This document shows positions 1 through 9,526 of a stretch of DNA of 64,000 bases, piece after piece; within the stretch, counting starts at the first letter, position 1; every line of letters begins with the position of its first letter. Where the stretch lies: contig NZ_FNOG01000003.1 of assembly GCF_900106525.1 (NCBI RefSeq), forward strand, positions 469,811 through 533,810, given 5' to 3'. This DNA comes from Lysobacter enzymogenes (lineage in GTDB: Bacteria > Pseudomonadota > Gammaproteobacteria > Xanthomonadales > Xanthomonadaceae). The position numbers and the translations under genes are program-made. The notes beneath the pieces are model-generated. The model made no database searches and had not been told where the DNA came from. It worked only from the letters and a program-made list of their open reading frames with translations.

Positions 1-1
1 G

Positions 2-3000
2 GACGGCGCCAGCAGCAGCTTCGCCACGACCCAGCCGGGCCAGGGCGTTTACCTGGCGATCGACGCCAGCGCGGGGCAGAACCTGGGGCTGGGCTTGAGC
101 GAGCTGACGTTGAGCAGCGGCACCGGCGTCACCGTCAACGCTTACCGGCCCGACGGCAGCCTGCAGGCAAATGCGGTCTGCTATGCGGTCAACGACGGCT
201 GCGATCTCAACCTGTCCAACCTCGTCGCTGGCCGCTATGCGGTCGAGATCGTGCCCGGCGCCGACCAGACGATGGCGTTCAAGGCGACGCTGTCCTCGGA
301 CGCGACCGGCGCGCTGGTGCGCGATGTCGCCAGCGTGCAGACCATCGCCCGCCGCGGCCAGAACGCGCGGCTCAGCTTCCCCGGCGTGGTCGGCGACACC
401 GTCGCGCTGCGCATCGCCGCGCAGACCACGACGCCGGCCGCCAGCGGTGCGTACTACCGCATCTACAAGCCCGACGGCAGCAGCCTGGGCGCCACGTACG
501 CCAGCGGCGACAAGACGCTCAACGTCGAGCTTCCGCTCAGCGGCGACTACCAGATCATGGTCGATCCGGAGTACGGCGCTACCGTATCGGCCGAGTTGAA
601 GATCATCGCTGGCACCATCGGGGTGATGGAGCTCGACGGCAGCAGCGGCAAACACGAAACCCAGGCCGGGCAGGAGGTGGTGCTGACCTTCGGCGCGCAG
701 GAAGGCAAACATCTGGGGCTGGGCATCAGCGACCTGACGGTGAACAGCGGCAGCTATGTGCGCGTCTACGCCTATCGTCCCAACGGCACCACCTTGCTCG
801 ACGATCACTGGTGCCGGATCGAAAACAGCGGCTGCGGCATCAATTTCTTCAACCCGGTGTCGGGCACGTACACGGTCAAGGTCAAGCCCGTCAACGCCAC
901 CCAGACGATGAAGTTCCGCAGCACGCTGTCGTCCGCGGCGACCGCGACGCTGACCCGCGACATGCCGCTCGCGCTGAACCTGGATCGCCGCGGCCAGGAC
1001 GGATTCTTTACTTTCGCCGGCACCAGCGGCGAGATGCTGGCGCTGCAGGTCGCCGGCCAGTCCACCGCACCGGCCGGCAAAAAGGTGGTCTATCGGGTCT
1101 ATGAGCCGAACGACCGCAGCATCCCGAAGTGGTCGGTGGAACCGAGCGCGGGCGGCTTCATCAGCATGCGGTTGCCGGCCACGGGAACCTATTGGGTCTA
1201 CGCCGATCCGGAGACAGGTGCGGCGGCGACGGCGCAGCTCACCCTGTCGACCGGCACGGCCAGGAGCCTGGTGGCGGACGGCGCCAGCGACAGCGTGGCG
1301 ACTGCGTTGCCCGGACAGACCCTCCACTATCGGATCGACACATCCGCGGGCCAGAACCTCGGCTTCGGCATGAGCGAGCTGGGCGTGAGCACCGGGTCGT
1401 ATGTGCGCGTGTATGCGTTCAAGCCCGACGGCAACAAACTCGTCGACGACCGTTGGTGCCGGGTCGAGGAGGGCGGTTGCGACGTCAACCTCTTCAACGC
1501 GGCCGCCGGCGTCTACAGCATCCTGATCCTGCCGTCGCGCGACGACCAGGCGATGCAGTTCAAGGCCACCCTGTCCTCGGCGCAGACCGGCACCTTGGGA
1601 CGCGATACGCCGCTGAGCTTGAACCTCGGCCGGCGCGGGCAGGACGGCCTGATGACGTTCTCGGGCACGGCCGGCGAGACCTTGGCCTTGCAGATCGCCG
1701 GACAGGCGGCGCTGCCGGCCGGCAAGGTCGCCTATCGCGTGTACGAGCCCAACAATCGCAGCCTGCCCGATTGGTCGCTGGACTCCTCGACCGGCGGCTT
1801 CATCAACATGCGCCTGCCGCGCACCGGAACCTACTGGGTGTACGCGGACCCGCTGGTCGGCTCGACCGCGACCGCGCAGGTCACCCTGTCGACCGGCACC
1901 ACCAGCGAGATGGTCCGCGACGGCGCCAGCGCCGCCATCGAAACCGGCCAGCCCGGGCAGACCGCGCACTTCCGCTTCGAAGCCGCGGCCGGAGAAAACC
2001 TCGGCTTCGGCCTCAGCGACCTGGTGCTGAGCAGCGGCAGCTACGTGCGTATCTACGCATTCCGTCCGGACGGCAGCAAACTCGTCGACGACCGCTGGTG
2101 CCGCGTCTCCGAAAGCGGCTGCGATATCAGCGTGTACAACGCCATGGCGGGCAGCTACAGCATCCTGGTGCTGCCCAGCGGCGACGACCAGGCGATGCAG
2201 TTCAAGGCGACCTTGTCGTCGGCGCGGACCGCCGCGCTGAATCGCGACGCGCCGATGACGTTGGACTTGAACCGGCGCGGCCGCGACGGGTTCCTGACCT
2301 TCTCGGGTACGGCCGGCGAAGTCCTGACCCTGCAGATCGCAGCGCAAACCACCCTGCCGGCGGGCAACAAGGTCGCCTATCGGGTCTACGAACCGAACGA
2401 CCGATCGCTGCCGGACTGGTCGCTGGAGCCCACCGCCGGCGGCTTCATCAACATGCGCCTGCCGCGCACGGGAACCTACTGGGTTTACGTGGACCCGCTG
2501 GTCGGCGCGACCGCGGCCACGCAAATCACCTTGTCCACCGGCACGACCAGTGGACTGGTCCTGGACGGCCCAAGCCTCAACGCGGCCACCACGTTGCCCG
2601 GGCAGAGCGTGCATTACCGCTACGATGCGAGCGCGGGCCAGAACATCGGCTTCGGCCTCAGCGACCTGGTGGCGAACACCGGTTCCTATGTCCGCGTGTT
2701 CGCGTTCCGTCCCGACGGCAGCAAGCTGGTGGACGACCGCTGGTGTTACATCTCCGAAGGCGGCTGCGACGTCAGCATCTACAACGCGATGGCCGGCACC
2801 TACAGCATCCTGGTGCTGCCGCGCAGCGACGAGCAGACGATGCAGTTCAAGGCGACGCTGAGCTCGGCCTATGCCGCGGTGCTGGCGCGGGACACCCCGA
2901 CCACGCTCAACCTCAATCGGCGCGGTCAGGACGCGTTGCTGACGTTCGCCGGTACGGTCGGCGAAACGCTGGCCTTGCGGGTCGCAGGGCAGTCCACCGC

Positions 3001-3193
3001 ACCGACTGGTTATCGGGTCGTGTATCGGGTCTACGAGCCGAACGACCGGGTATTCCAGGACTGGACGCTGCAACCGACGGTCGCCGAGTCGGCCAACATG
3101 ACCTTGCCCAGGACCGGGACGTACTGGATCTACGTCGATCCCGCGCTCGGCGCCACTGCCGAAGCGCAGATCACCTTGGACAGCACACCATGA
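2..3193 (+). CDS. Repeat-rich secreted or surface protein, 5' end outside window
   Basis: The reading frame is open from the first base, so the N-terminus lies upstream of the window; 1,063 residues are visible. They consist of five tandem units of about 211-215 residues, starting near 2, 635, 1277, 1919 and 2564. Each unit holds two beta-rich halves. The first carries a 'YVRVYAFRPDG' strand and a C-x6-C pair (WCR...GGCD) that could form a disulfide. The second carries 'YRVYEPNDRS' and ends with 'TGTYWVYVDP'. The G-T/S-Y-x-V/I-x-V/L-x-P ends resemble bacterial pre-peptidase C-terminal (PPC-like) beta-sandwiches, but that family assignment is inference. No catalytic motif is visible. The large RHS protein starts 193 bp downstream on the same strand, so the two may be co-expressed surface proteins. 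Export cannot be tested because the N-terminus is missing. Confidence 0.8.
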   Translation, partial: DGASSSFATTQPGQGVYLAIDASAGQNLGLGLSELTLSSGTGVTVNAYRPDGSLQANAVCYAVNDGCDLNLSNLVAGRYAVEIVPGADQTMAFKATLSSDATGALVRDVASVQTIARRGQNARLSFPGVVGDTVALRIAAQTTTPAASGAYYRIYKPDGSSLGATYASGDKTLNVELPLSGDYQIMVDPEYGATVSAELKIIAGTIGVMELDGSSGKHETQAGQEVVLTFGAQEGKHLGLGISDLTVNSGSYVRVYAYRPNGTTLLDDHWCRIENSGCGINFFNPVSGTYTVKVKPVNATQTMKFRSTLSSAATATLTRDMPLALNLDRRGQDGFFTFAGTSGEMLALQVAGQSTAPAGKKVVYRVYEPNDRSIPKWSVEPSAGGFISMRLPATGTYWVYADPETGAAATAQLTLSTGTARSLVADGASDSVATALPGQTLHYRIDTSAGQNLGFGMSELGVSTGSYVRVYAFKPDGNKLVDDRWCRVEEGGCDVNLFNAAAGVYSILILPSRDDQAMQFKATLSSAQTGTLGRDTPLSLNLGRRGQDGLMTFSGTAGETLALQIAGQAALPAGKVAYRVYEPNNRSLPDWSLDSSTGGFINMRLPRTGTYWVYADPLVGSTATAQVTLSTGTTSEMVRDGASAAIETGQPGQTAHFRFEAAAGENLGFGLSDLVLSSGSYVRIYAFRPDGSKLVDDRWCRVSESGCDISVYNAMAGSYSILVLPSGDDQAMQFKATLSSARTAALNRDAPMTLDLNRRGRDGFLTFSGTAGEVLTLQIAAQTTLPAGNKVAYRVYEPNDRSLPDWSLEPTAGGFINMRLPRTGTYWVYVDPLVGATAATQITLSTGTTSGLVLDGPSLNAATTLPGQSVHYRYDASAGQNIGFGLSDLVANTGSYVRVFAFRPDGSKLVDDRWCYISEGGCDVSIYNAMAGTYSILVLPRSDEQTMQFKATLSSAYAAVLARDTPTTLNLNRRGQDALLTFAGTVGETLALRVAGQSTAPTGYRVVYRVYEPNDRVFQDWTLQPTVAESANMTLPRTGTYWIYVDPALGATAEAQITLDSTP
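2..3193 (+). repeat. Five tandem in-frame coding repeats (~640 bp each)
   Basis: Direct coding repeats begin at about 2, 635, 1277, 1919 and 2564, with spacings of 633, 642, 642 and 645 bp. Units 3 to 5 are the most alike. Conservation is at the protein level with many synonymous differences, so the array looks old and maintained by selection rather than freshly amplified. Confidence 0.85.
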
Positions 3194-3386
3194 GCGCGCG
3201 GCGCGCAGGCGCGGCGGTCGCCGGACGGTATCCGGCATCGCCCACGGTCTCGCCCGCGGCGGGGCGGCGAATCGCGAACGCGCGATGGCGGCGAGTCTTC
3301 GCCGTTGCATCGAAACCGCCCAGGCGCAGCGTCGCAGTCGGAGCACAGCCATGAGCACGAACTTGAACGGAATCAAGGGACGAACC

Positions 3387-6300
3387 ATGAAAGGACTCAT
3401 GCACAGCTGGCGCGCGAGCGTGGCCGGCGGCCTGCTGGGGCTGCTCGCCGCCGGCAGCGCCTCCAGCCATGTCGCCAGCGTCGAGCGCGCGTTGCAGGCG
3501 AAGGCGTTCCGCGACACCCCCAGCGCGATGCGCGGCAGCGAGCGGCGCGTGCGCCTGCGCGACGGCTCGCAGCTCTCGCTCAACCCCGAAGGCACCGCGT
3601 TGACCCGCAGTGGCGACGGCAAACCGCCGCGCGCATATGCGCTGGCGCAGGCCCGGCTCAACGCCAGTTTGACCTTGCTGCCGAGCGGACGGGTGCTGGT
3701 CTGGGGCGGCACCGACGCCGCTGGTCAGCTGCAGCGCGGCGGCCTGTGGTTCCATCCCGACAGCGCTCGTCTGGACCCGACCGACGAGCCGACGCCATCG
3801 GCGCGTTCGGGCCACACCGCGACCGTGCTGGCCGACGGCCGCGTGTTGTTCGCCGGTGGCCTGGAGCAGCGTCCGGCCGAGCTGTGGGACGAACGCAGCA
3901 ACCGCGCGGTCGCGCTGGCAGCCGGACAGGTGGTGCCGCGGCTCGGCCATCGCGCCGAACTCGACAGCGACGGCGGCGTTCGCATCTTCGGCGGTCACGC
4001 GCTCGGCGACGGCTCGGTCGCCACCGACCTGAGCTTCGACCCGCAGGGCGGCACCTTCGCCAGCGGCGCGCGGCGTTCGCCGTCGGCGCGTGCGGACATC
4101 GCGCGCTCGTGGCCGGCCCAGGGCGCCAGCGAAGTCGCGCCGGACACGCGCCTGGCGGTGCTGTTCGCCGACGAACTGCGCATGGCCGACCTCAACGAAG
4201 CCAACGTCAGCCTGGTCGGCCCCGGCGGCGCCACGCGCGTGCGCGTCGCTCCGGTCGAAGACGGCCGGCTGCTGTTCGTCGAGCCGGCGCAGGCGCTGTT
4301 CCCGGCTTCGCGATACACCTTGATGGTCGAGAAGACGCACGCGCTCGGCGGCCGCGCCTTGCCGCTGATCGCGATCGACTTCACCACTGCCGCGCTGGAC
4401 GCGCAGGGCCGGCCGCTACCGATTCCAGCCGACCCCGTCGGTGCCGACAACGACCGCCGCGTCACCGGCGCGGGCGAGCGCTGCCACCAGGGCGACGCGC
4501 TGTTGCCATGCCGCGCGCACGGCACTGTCGAAGACGCAGTGTGGTCGCCGGGCCGTGACAACACCGGCAACCGCTGGCGCCTATACGGCAAGTCCATCGA
4601 AGCCGACGCCAACAAGCGCATCGCCCACCTCGCACGCCTGTACGGCCTGACCATGGTGCGCGGCCGCATCGTGCGCATCGACCAGACGCCGGTGGAAGGC
4701 GTCGAAGTCAGCATCGGCCGCACGCGCGCCCGCACCGACACCGATGGCCGCTTCAACCTGTTCGACGTTGCGGCCGGAGCGCAGGAGCTCTACGTCGACG
4801 GCAGCACCGCCAGTCGCGGCAGCGAGGAGTACGGCCAATTCGTGGTCGGCGTGCAGGTCAAGGCGGGGCAGTCGAACGAACTGCCGTACCTGATGCACCT
4901 GCCGAAGATCGCAGCGCGCGACAAGATCCGCATCGCCTCGCCGCTGCAAAAAGATTTGGTGGTCGGCCACCCCGACATCCCGGGCCTGGAACTGCACATT
5001 CCCAAGGGCACGGTGATCCACGACCGCAAGGGCCGGCTGGTGACCGAACTGGCGATCGTGCCGACCCCGGTCAACCGCGCGCCGTTCCCGGTCATGGAAA
5101 ACCATCCCATGGCCTTCACCGTCGAACCCGGCGCCGCGCAGATCCGCGGCCTCGACGCCAAGACCAACAACGGCATCCGCGTCTACTACCCCAACTACGA
5201 CGGCTACGGCACCGGCACCGAAGCCAACTTCTGGATCTACGACCCGACCGAAGGCTGGCGCGTCTACGGCAAGGGCACCGTCTCGGCCGACGGCCGGCAC
5301 GTGGTGCCGGAAGCGGGCGTGGCGCTGCATCAGACGATGGGGGGGATGTATAGCGTTCCGGGGAGCAATGGGGCGACGGAAAGTTATGCGGCGGATCAGA
5401 ACGGCGATTGCGGCTGCGGTTCGGAGGCGGGCGATGGTGGAGCGGCCAGCGCGGGCGATCCGATCGACCTGAAAACCGGTGAATTTCTTTATGCCGAGAC
5501 GGATATCCGCATCAGCGATATCGTACCTTTGACGATCGAACGGAATTACCGCCCGAACGATCTGCAGAAGCGCGAGTTTGGCATCGGCACCTCCTGGAAT
5601 TGGGGCTACACGCTCAATCGCCCCGGCACGAGTTACGACGTACTCGAGCTGATCCAGCCCAACGGGACCGCTGTGCGGTTCGATCGCATCTCAGGAACCG
5701 GCAATCAGGGAGAGTGGCGTCAAGCCGGTTCCACGACCCAGTTCGCCGGCGCGACCCTGCGCACGGTCTACGACTCAGACCCCACCCAGCCTTGGGGACG
5801 AGCGTTCAGGCTTCGTCTCCATGATGGCTCACAACTGCAGTTTTCCAGTTGGAACGACATCCGTCTACGCTGGATCGAAGACCGCTTCGGCAACCGGACG
5901 TCGTTGGTCTACAGCGCCGGGTTGGTGACCACGATTGTTTCGCCCAGCGGCAGGCGGGTTTCCATCGACTACGATGGAAACAATCGGATCGAGAAAATTT
6001 CCGACCACACCGGACGCGCTTGGCAATACGGTTACAACGCCAAAGGCTTGCTCGCGGACGTCATCTATCCGGACACAAAGGCCAAGCATTACGCCTATCG
6101 GGTCGCCGGAACCAGTTCGGTCACCCAGCACCGCGTCGAGTCGATAACCGACCGCCGCGGTTTGCGCCTGCTTTTCAATGAGTTCGAGCAGGTAGGGGGC
6201 GGCTCCGCGGGTCGCGTCATCCGTCAAACCCAGGCCGACGGCGGCATCATCCAGATCGACTACGCGCATGTCGTCGACGGCGTAGCCGGCACGCTGATCA

Positions 6301-8840
6301 CCGACCCCGACGGCGTCAAGCGGCGGGTGGTTTTCGATGCCAACAGTCCATACCCGAAGTCGGAAACGCTGGGCTACGGAACCCCGCAAGCGCAGATTCA
6401 TACTTACGAGCGAAACTCGCACGGGCAGTTGGCGGCCTCGGTCGATCCGCTGGGCCGTCGTACCGAATTCGAATACGACGGCAACGGCCAACTCAGCAAG
6501 GCGACGAGCCTGGTCGGCAGCGCCAACGCGGCCAGCGCCTTCATGGCCTATCACCCAGACGGAAGCTTGGCCTCGGTGACCGATCCGCTGGCGCGGACCA
6601 CGAAGTTCGACTACACGGCCGGTTGCCTCACGCGGATCACCTCGGCGCTCAACAAGTCGGTGAGCTACGTATGTAACGGCGCGGGTCAGCCGGTGAGCGT
6701 GACCGATTCGGCGGGTCGGACTTCGATCTTGGAGTACGACGGATACGACCTGGTCAAGGTGACCGACGCCGCAGGACGCACGGTCGAGTTGCGCTACGAC
6801 GCGCTCGGCCGGAAGGTGGCCATGCGCGACGATGCCGGAAACGTTGTACGCACCAAGTACAACGTGTTCGACGAGATTGTCGAAGTTGCCGACGCGGTGG
6901 GCAACGCGATCCAGAACGAATACGACGACAACGGAAACCTGCTGGCGGTGCTGTTGCCGAACGGCAATGGCGTCACGTACACCTACGATGCGCGCAACCG
7001 GGTCGAAACCCGCACCGATTCACTCAGCCAGGTTGAGTCCTGGACGTACTACAAGAGCGATCGGGTAAAAACCTATACGGACCGAAAGGGGCAGGTCACC
7101 CAGTACCGCTACGACGGCGTGGGCCGCGAGGATCTTGCGACCTATCACGACGGAAGCACTGTCGGGGCGACCTACGACGCGGCCGACCGCTTGCGCGCCC
7201 TGGCCGACAGCTCATCCGGGAGCCTTACATTCGACTTCGACGATCTCGATCAGTTGAGTCAAACGACGAGCGCCCAAGGCACGGTGACGTACGCATACGA
7301 TACGGCGGGCCGGCGGTCGGAGATGACGGCCGCCAGTCAGGCGAAGGTCGAGTACCACTACGACACCGGCGACCGTTTGCGCCGAATCGTCCAGGGGGCT
7401 GAGCAGGTCGAGTTCGACTACGACGCCCTCGGCCGCCAGAAAGAGACTGTCCTTCCCAACGGCGTCAAGGCGGCTTACTCCTACAACGACGTCGATCAAC
7501 TCACCCAGATCGCCTGGCAGAAGCCCGGCGTTCCGGCGCTGGGCGATCTGACCTACGACTACGACGCGACCGGCCGCCTGATCTCGCAGGCCGGCAGTTT
7601 CGCAAGTCAATCGTTGCCCGGCGCGACAGCAACGCCGAACGTCTTCGACGATAACAATCGTCTGAGCGTTCGTGGCGTGCAATCCGAGACATATGACGCC
7701 AACGGGAATCTGATCGGTGCCGGCGCGCGGACGTATGTCTGGAATGCGCGCGACCAGTTGGTGCGGATCCTGCAGGGCGGCAGCGCGATAGCGGAGTTCT
7801 CCTACGATGCATTGGGGCGCCGCACCGGCAGGACGGAAGCGTCCACCACGACGACGTATCTGTACGACGGCAGCGACGCCGTGCAGGAGGTCGAGGGCGG
7901 TACGGTCAATCCCATCCTGACCGGGTTGGAAGTCGATCAACGATTCGCGCGCAACGACGCGGGCGGACGCACCTACTTCCTGGCCGATCACCTGGGCAGC
8001 ACCCGGGCCTTGACCAATGCTGCCGGCGCGGTGGTGCAGCGCTACGACTACACGCCCTACGGCGAGGAGTCGCACACCGCCGCCGGTTTCAGCAATCCAT
8101 ACACATACACCGGGCGGGAACAGGACCGCAGCGGCCTGCTGTACTACCGTGCGCGTTACTATCAGCCCGAAACTGCACGCTTCATCAGCGAGGATACCTT
8201 GGGTTTCGCGTCGGGCGAGAACAATTTCTACGCCTATGCCAAGGGGGCGCCCTTGAGCTACACCGATCCCAGCGGGCATTTCGCCCAGCTGATTGTAGCT
8301 GCACTGGTCGGGGCGGGAATCGATCTGGCTTTGCAACTGGCGACAAACGGGGGGCGGCTGAGCTGCGTAAACTGGGGACAGGTCGGAATAGGTGCTGCGC
8401 TTGGCGCCGTGACGCTGGTCGGTGGGCGGTTGCTGATAGCGGGTCTGCGCGGCCTGAAAACGGCCAAGGCCGTTAGAAACGTTACGAGGGTTCGTCACTA
8501 CACGGACAGGGCGGGGCTAAGAGGGATTCAGAGGTCGCAATCCATCAGAGCCTCGCGAGTCAAGATCGTCGGTGAAGGTAAGAGGGTCGAGGGCGTGCAT
8601 GTGGAAGTCGGCAAGGGACGGGGGTTCGGGTCCGCGCGTACCGGAGCGAAGGAGACGGGGGCCGGCGTCGATGCCAAAAGGCCGGGTGGCTATGTAGAGT
8701 TCGATGCCCCTAAAGGCCTCGATATGTACAGCACTCCCGGGATCGGACCGCGAGCTACGGCGGTGATCGATTCGATGGGGAAGGACCTCTCGCTTGTCGG
8801 CACCAATCCCGTATTCGTAAGAGTGTGGTCGCTATGGTGA
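3387..8840 (+). CDS. RHS/YD-repeat polymorphic toxin with kelch, Ig-like and regulatory-like N-terminal domains
   Basis: A 1,817-residue protein. ATG 3387 was chosen because AAGGGA lies 6 nt upstream and the first ~27 residues form a Sec-type signal peptide; ATG 3351 and 3285 are alternatives. Approximate order: kelch-like repeats (85-220), Big_5-like Ig domain (238-335), carboxypeptidase-regulatory-like domain (422-485), a DUF6531 start ('GDPIDLKTGEF', ~690), many YD repeats (YDALGR, YDANGN), and the RHS core end (~1525-1631) with 'DHLGSTRAL', 'YTPYGEE', 'YYRARYYQPETARFISED' and 'YTDPSGHF'. The family's shell encloses a C-terminal toxin. Here the tip holds a hydrophobic segment (~1632-1690) and then a ~118-residue domain starting 'VRHYTDRAGLRGI', with 'YVEF' later, resembling HYD1-type ADP-ribosyltransferase toxins (inference). 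A signal peptide and no PAAR domain suggest Sec export rather than type VI secretion. The tip is less GC-rich than the shell. Confidence 0.85.
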   Translation: MKGLMHSWRASVAGGLLGLLAAGSASSHVASVERALQAKAFRDTPSAMRGSERRVRLRDGSQLSLNPEGTALTRSGDGKPPRAYALAQARLNASLTLLPSGRVLVWGGTDAAGQLQRGGLWFHPDSARLDPTDEPTPSARSGHTATVLADGRVLFAGGLEQRPAELWDERSNRAVALAAGQVVPRLGHRAELDSDGGVRIFGGHALGDGSVATDLSFDPQGGTFASGARRSPSARADIARSWPAQGASEVAPDTRLAVLFADELRMADLNEANVSLVGPGGATRVRVAPVEDGRLLFVEPAQALFPASRYTLMVEKTHALGGRALPLIAIDFTTAALDAQGRPLPIPADPVGADNDRRVTGAGERCHQGDALLPCRAHGTVEDAVWSPGRDNTGNRWRLYGKSIEADANKRIAHLARLYGLTMVRGRIVRIDQTPVEGVEVSIGRTRARTDTDGRFNLFDVAAGAQELYVDGSTASRGSEEYGQFVVGVQVKAGQSNELPYLMHLPKIAARDKIRIASPLQKDLVVGHPDIPGLELHIPKGTVIHDRKGRLVTELAIVPTPVNRAPFPVMENHPMAFTVEPGAAQIRGLDAKTNNGIRVYYPNYDGYGTGTEANFWIYDPTEGWRVYGKGTVSADGRHVVPEAGVALHQTMGGMYSVPGSNGATESYAADQNGDCGCGSEAGDGGAASAGDPIDLKTGEFLYAETDIRISDIVPLTIERNYRPNDLQKREFGIGTSWNWGYTLNRPGTSYDVLELIQPNGTAVRFDRISGTGNQGEWRQAGSTTQFAGATLRTVYDSDPTQPWGRAFRLRLHDGSQLQFSSWNDIRLRWIEDRFGNRTSLVYSAGLVTTIVSPSGRRVSIDYDGNNRIEKISDHTGRAWQYGYNAKGLLADVIYPDTKAKHYAYRVAGTSSVTQHRVESITDRRGLRLLFNEFEQVGGGSAGRVIRQTQADGGIIQIDYAHVVDGVAGTLITDPDGVKRRVVFDANSPYPKSETLGYGTPQAQIHTYERNSHGQLAASVDPLGRRTEFEYDGNGQLSKATSLVGSANAASAFMAYHPDGSLASVTDPLARTTKFDYTAGCLTRITSALNKSVSYVCNGAGQPVSVTDSAGRTSILEYDGYDLVKVTDAAGRTVELRYDALGRKVAMRDDAGNVVRTKYNVFDEIVEVADAVGNAIQNEYDDNGNLLAVLLPNGNGVTYTYDARNRVETRTDSLSQVESWTYYKSDRVKTYTDRKGQVTQYRYDGVGREDLATYHDGSTVGATYDAADRLRALADSSSGSLTFDFDDLDQLSQTTSAQGTVTYAYDTAGRRSEMTAASQAKVEYHYDTGDRLRRIVQGAEQVEFDYDALGRQKETVLPNGVKAAYSYNDVDQLTQIAWQKPGVPALGDLTYDYDATGRLISQAGSFASQSLPGATATPNVFDDNNRLSVRGVQSETYDANGNLIGAGARTYVWNARDQLVRILQGGSAIAEFSYDALGRRTGRTEASTTTTYLYDGSDAVQEVEGGTVNPILTGLEVDQRFARNDAGGRTYFLADHLGSTRALTNAAGAVVQRYDYTPYGEESHTAAGFSNPYTYTGREQDRSGLLYYRARYYQPETARFISEDTLGFASGENNFYAYAKGAPLSYTDPSGHFAQLIVAALVGAGIDLALQLATNGGRLSCVNWGQVGIGAALGAVTLVGGRLLIAGLRGLKTAKAVRNVTRVRHYTDRAGLRGIQRSQSIRASRVKIVGEGKRVEGVHVEVGKGRGFGSARTGAKETGAGVDAKRPGGYVEFDAPKGLDMYSTPGIGPRATAVIDSMGKDLSLVGTNPVFVRVWSLW

Positions 8841-8847
8841 GGAATAT

Positions 8848-9360
8848 ATGACTGATCGGGTGGTCGATCGCGAAGTCTTGATAGGTATTGGCGCGTACAT
8901 GCGTCAGGTGGATCTTTCCCTTCATCGAGCCTTCGGGCATCCACGACAGGTCCTGAGCGATTATCTTCGCGAGCACAGCGCGCTTCCGCGCGAGGTCTGC
9001 GGCCACTTCTGGAGCGGACTGCGTCTTGGTCCAAACGATAGGCCCAGCGGTGCTCCCGGGATTGTGCGATTGCGGTTTGTGAATCTATTCCGTCGCGATC
9101 CTGTCGTCAGCGGCTCTTTCTTTCCGCTGGCGAACGATGCGCTGCTTAAGATCGCCGACTATCTGGATGATCCGGCAGCGAAGGTGGGGTCCGAGTCACC
9201 CGGTCTGAGAATGCCGTTGGCTGATCTCAACTATGAGTTGTCGCGGACTTTGCGTGGCTCCGTGGTGGGGGCCTATGGAAAGGTGGAGTACTTTGAGCAT
9301 GACGATTATCGTCAGTTTGAGACGATCGACAAAATCGTAGGAAAGAAGTGGCTCTCGTGA
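8848..9360 (+). CDS. Putative immunity protein for the RHS toxin tip
   Basis: A 170-residue protein with no signal peptide or membrane segment, and not a family I recognise. Its ATG is 7 bp beyond the RHS stop codon, and its Shine-Dalgarno (GGTGAGGA, 8836-8843) overlaps that stop, so the two genes are translationally coupled. A small cytoplasmic protein directly after the toxin tip of an RHS gene is the usual place for a cognate immunity protein; function is inferred from position only. Codon use (TTG, GAT, AAA) is visibly less GC-rich than in surrounding core genes, as expected for a toxin-immunity module exchanged between strains. Confidence 0.65.
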   Translation: MTDRVVDREVLIGIGAYMRQVDLSLHRAFGHPRQVLSDYLREHSALPREVCGHFWSGLRLGPNDRPSGAPGIVRLRFVNLFRRDPVVSGSFFPLANDALLKIADYLDDPAAKVGSESPGLRMPLADLNYELSRTLRGSVVGAYGKVEYFEHDDYRQFETIDKIVGKKWLS

Positions 9361-9526
9361 TTGTTCGCGCGCGTGTATCGGCGTGAGAGCAACCGACACC
9401 ACCCCGGAACGCGCACATCGTTTGCTTGAGGCAGCTCGCCCGGGAGTTAGGGGCGGCATTGCCCCCCCCCTCCTACAACTTGGTCGGGCCGAGCGTGTCG
9501 CTACCCAGACGGTGAACGATAATTCG
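9361..9526. other. Non-coding spacer with a nine-C homopolymer
   Basis: There is no convincing gene. The frame of the downstream gene stays open back to 9383 but has no ribosome site and unnatural composition. A run of nine C (9472-9480) lies here. It could be a slippage-prone tract, a scar of module exchange, or a basecalling artefact. Confidence 0.45.
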
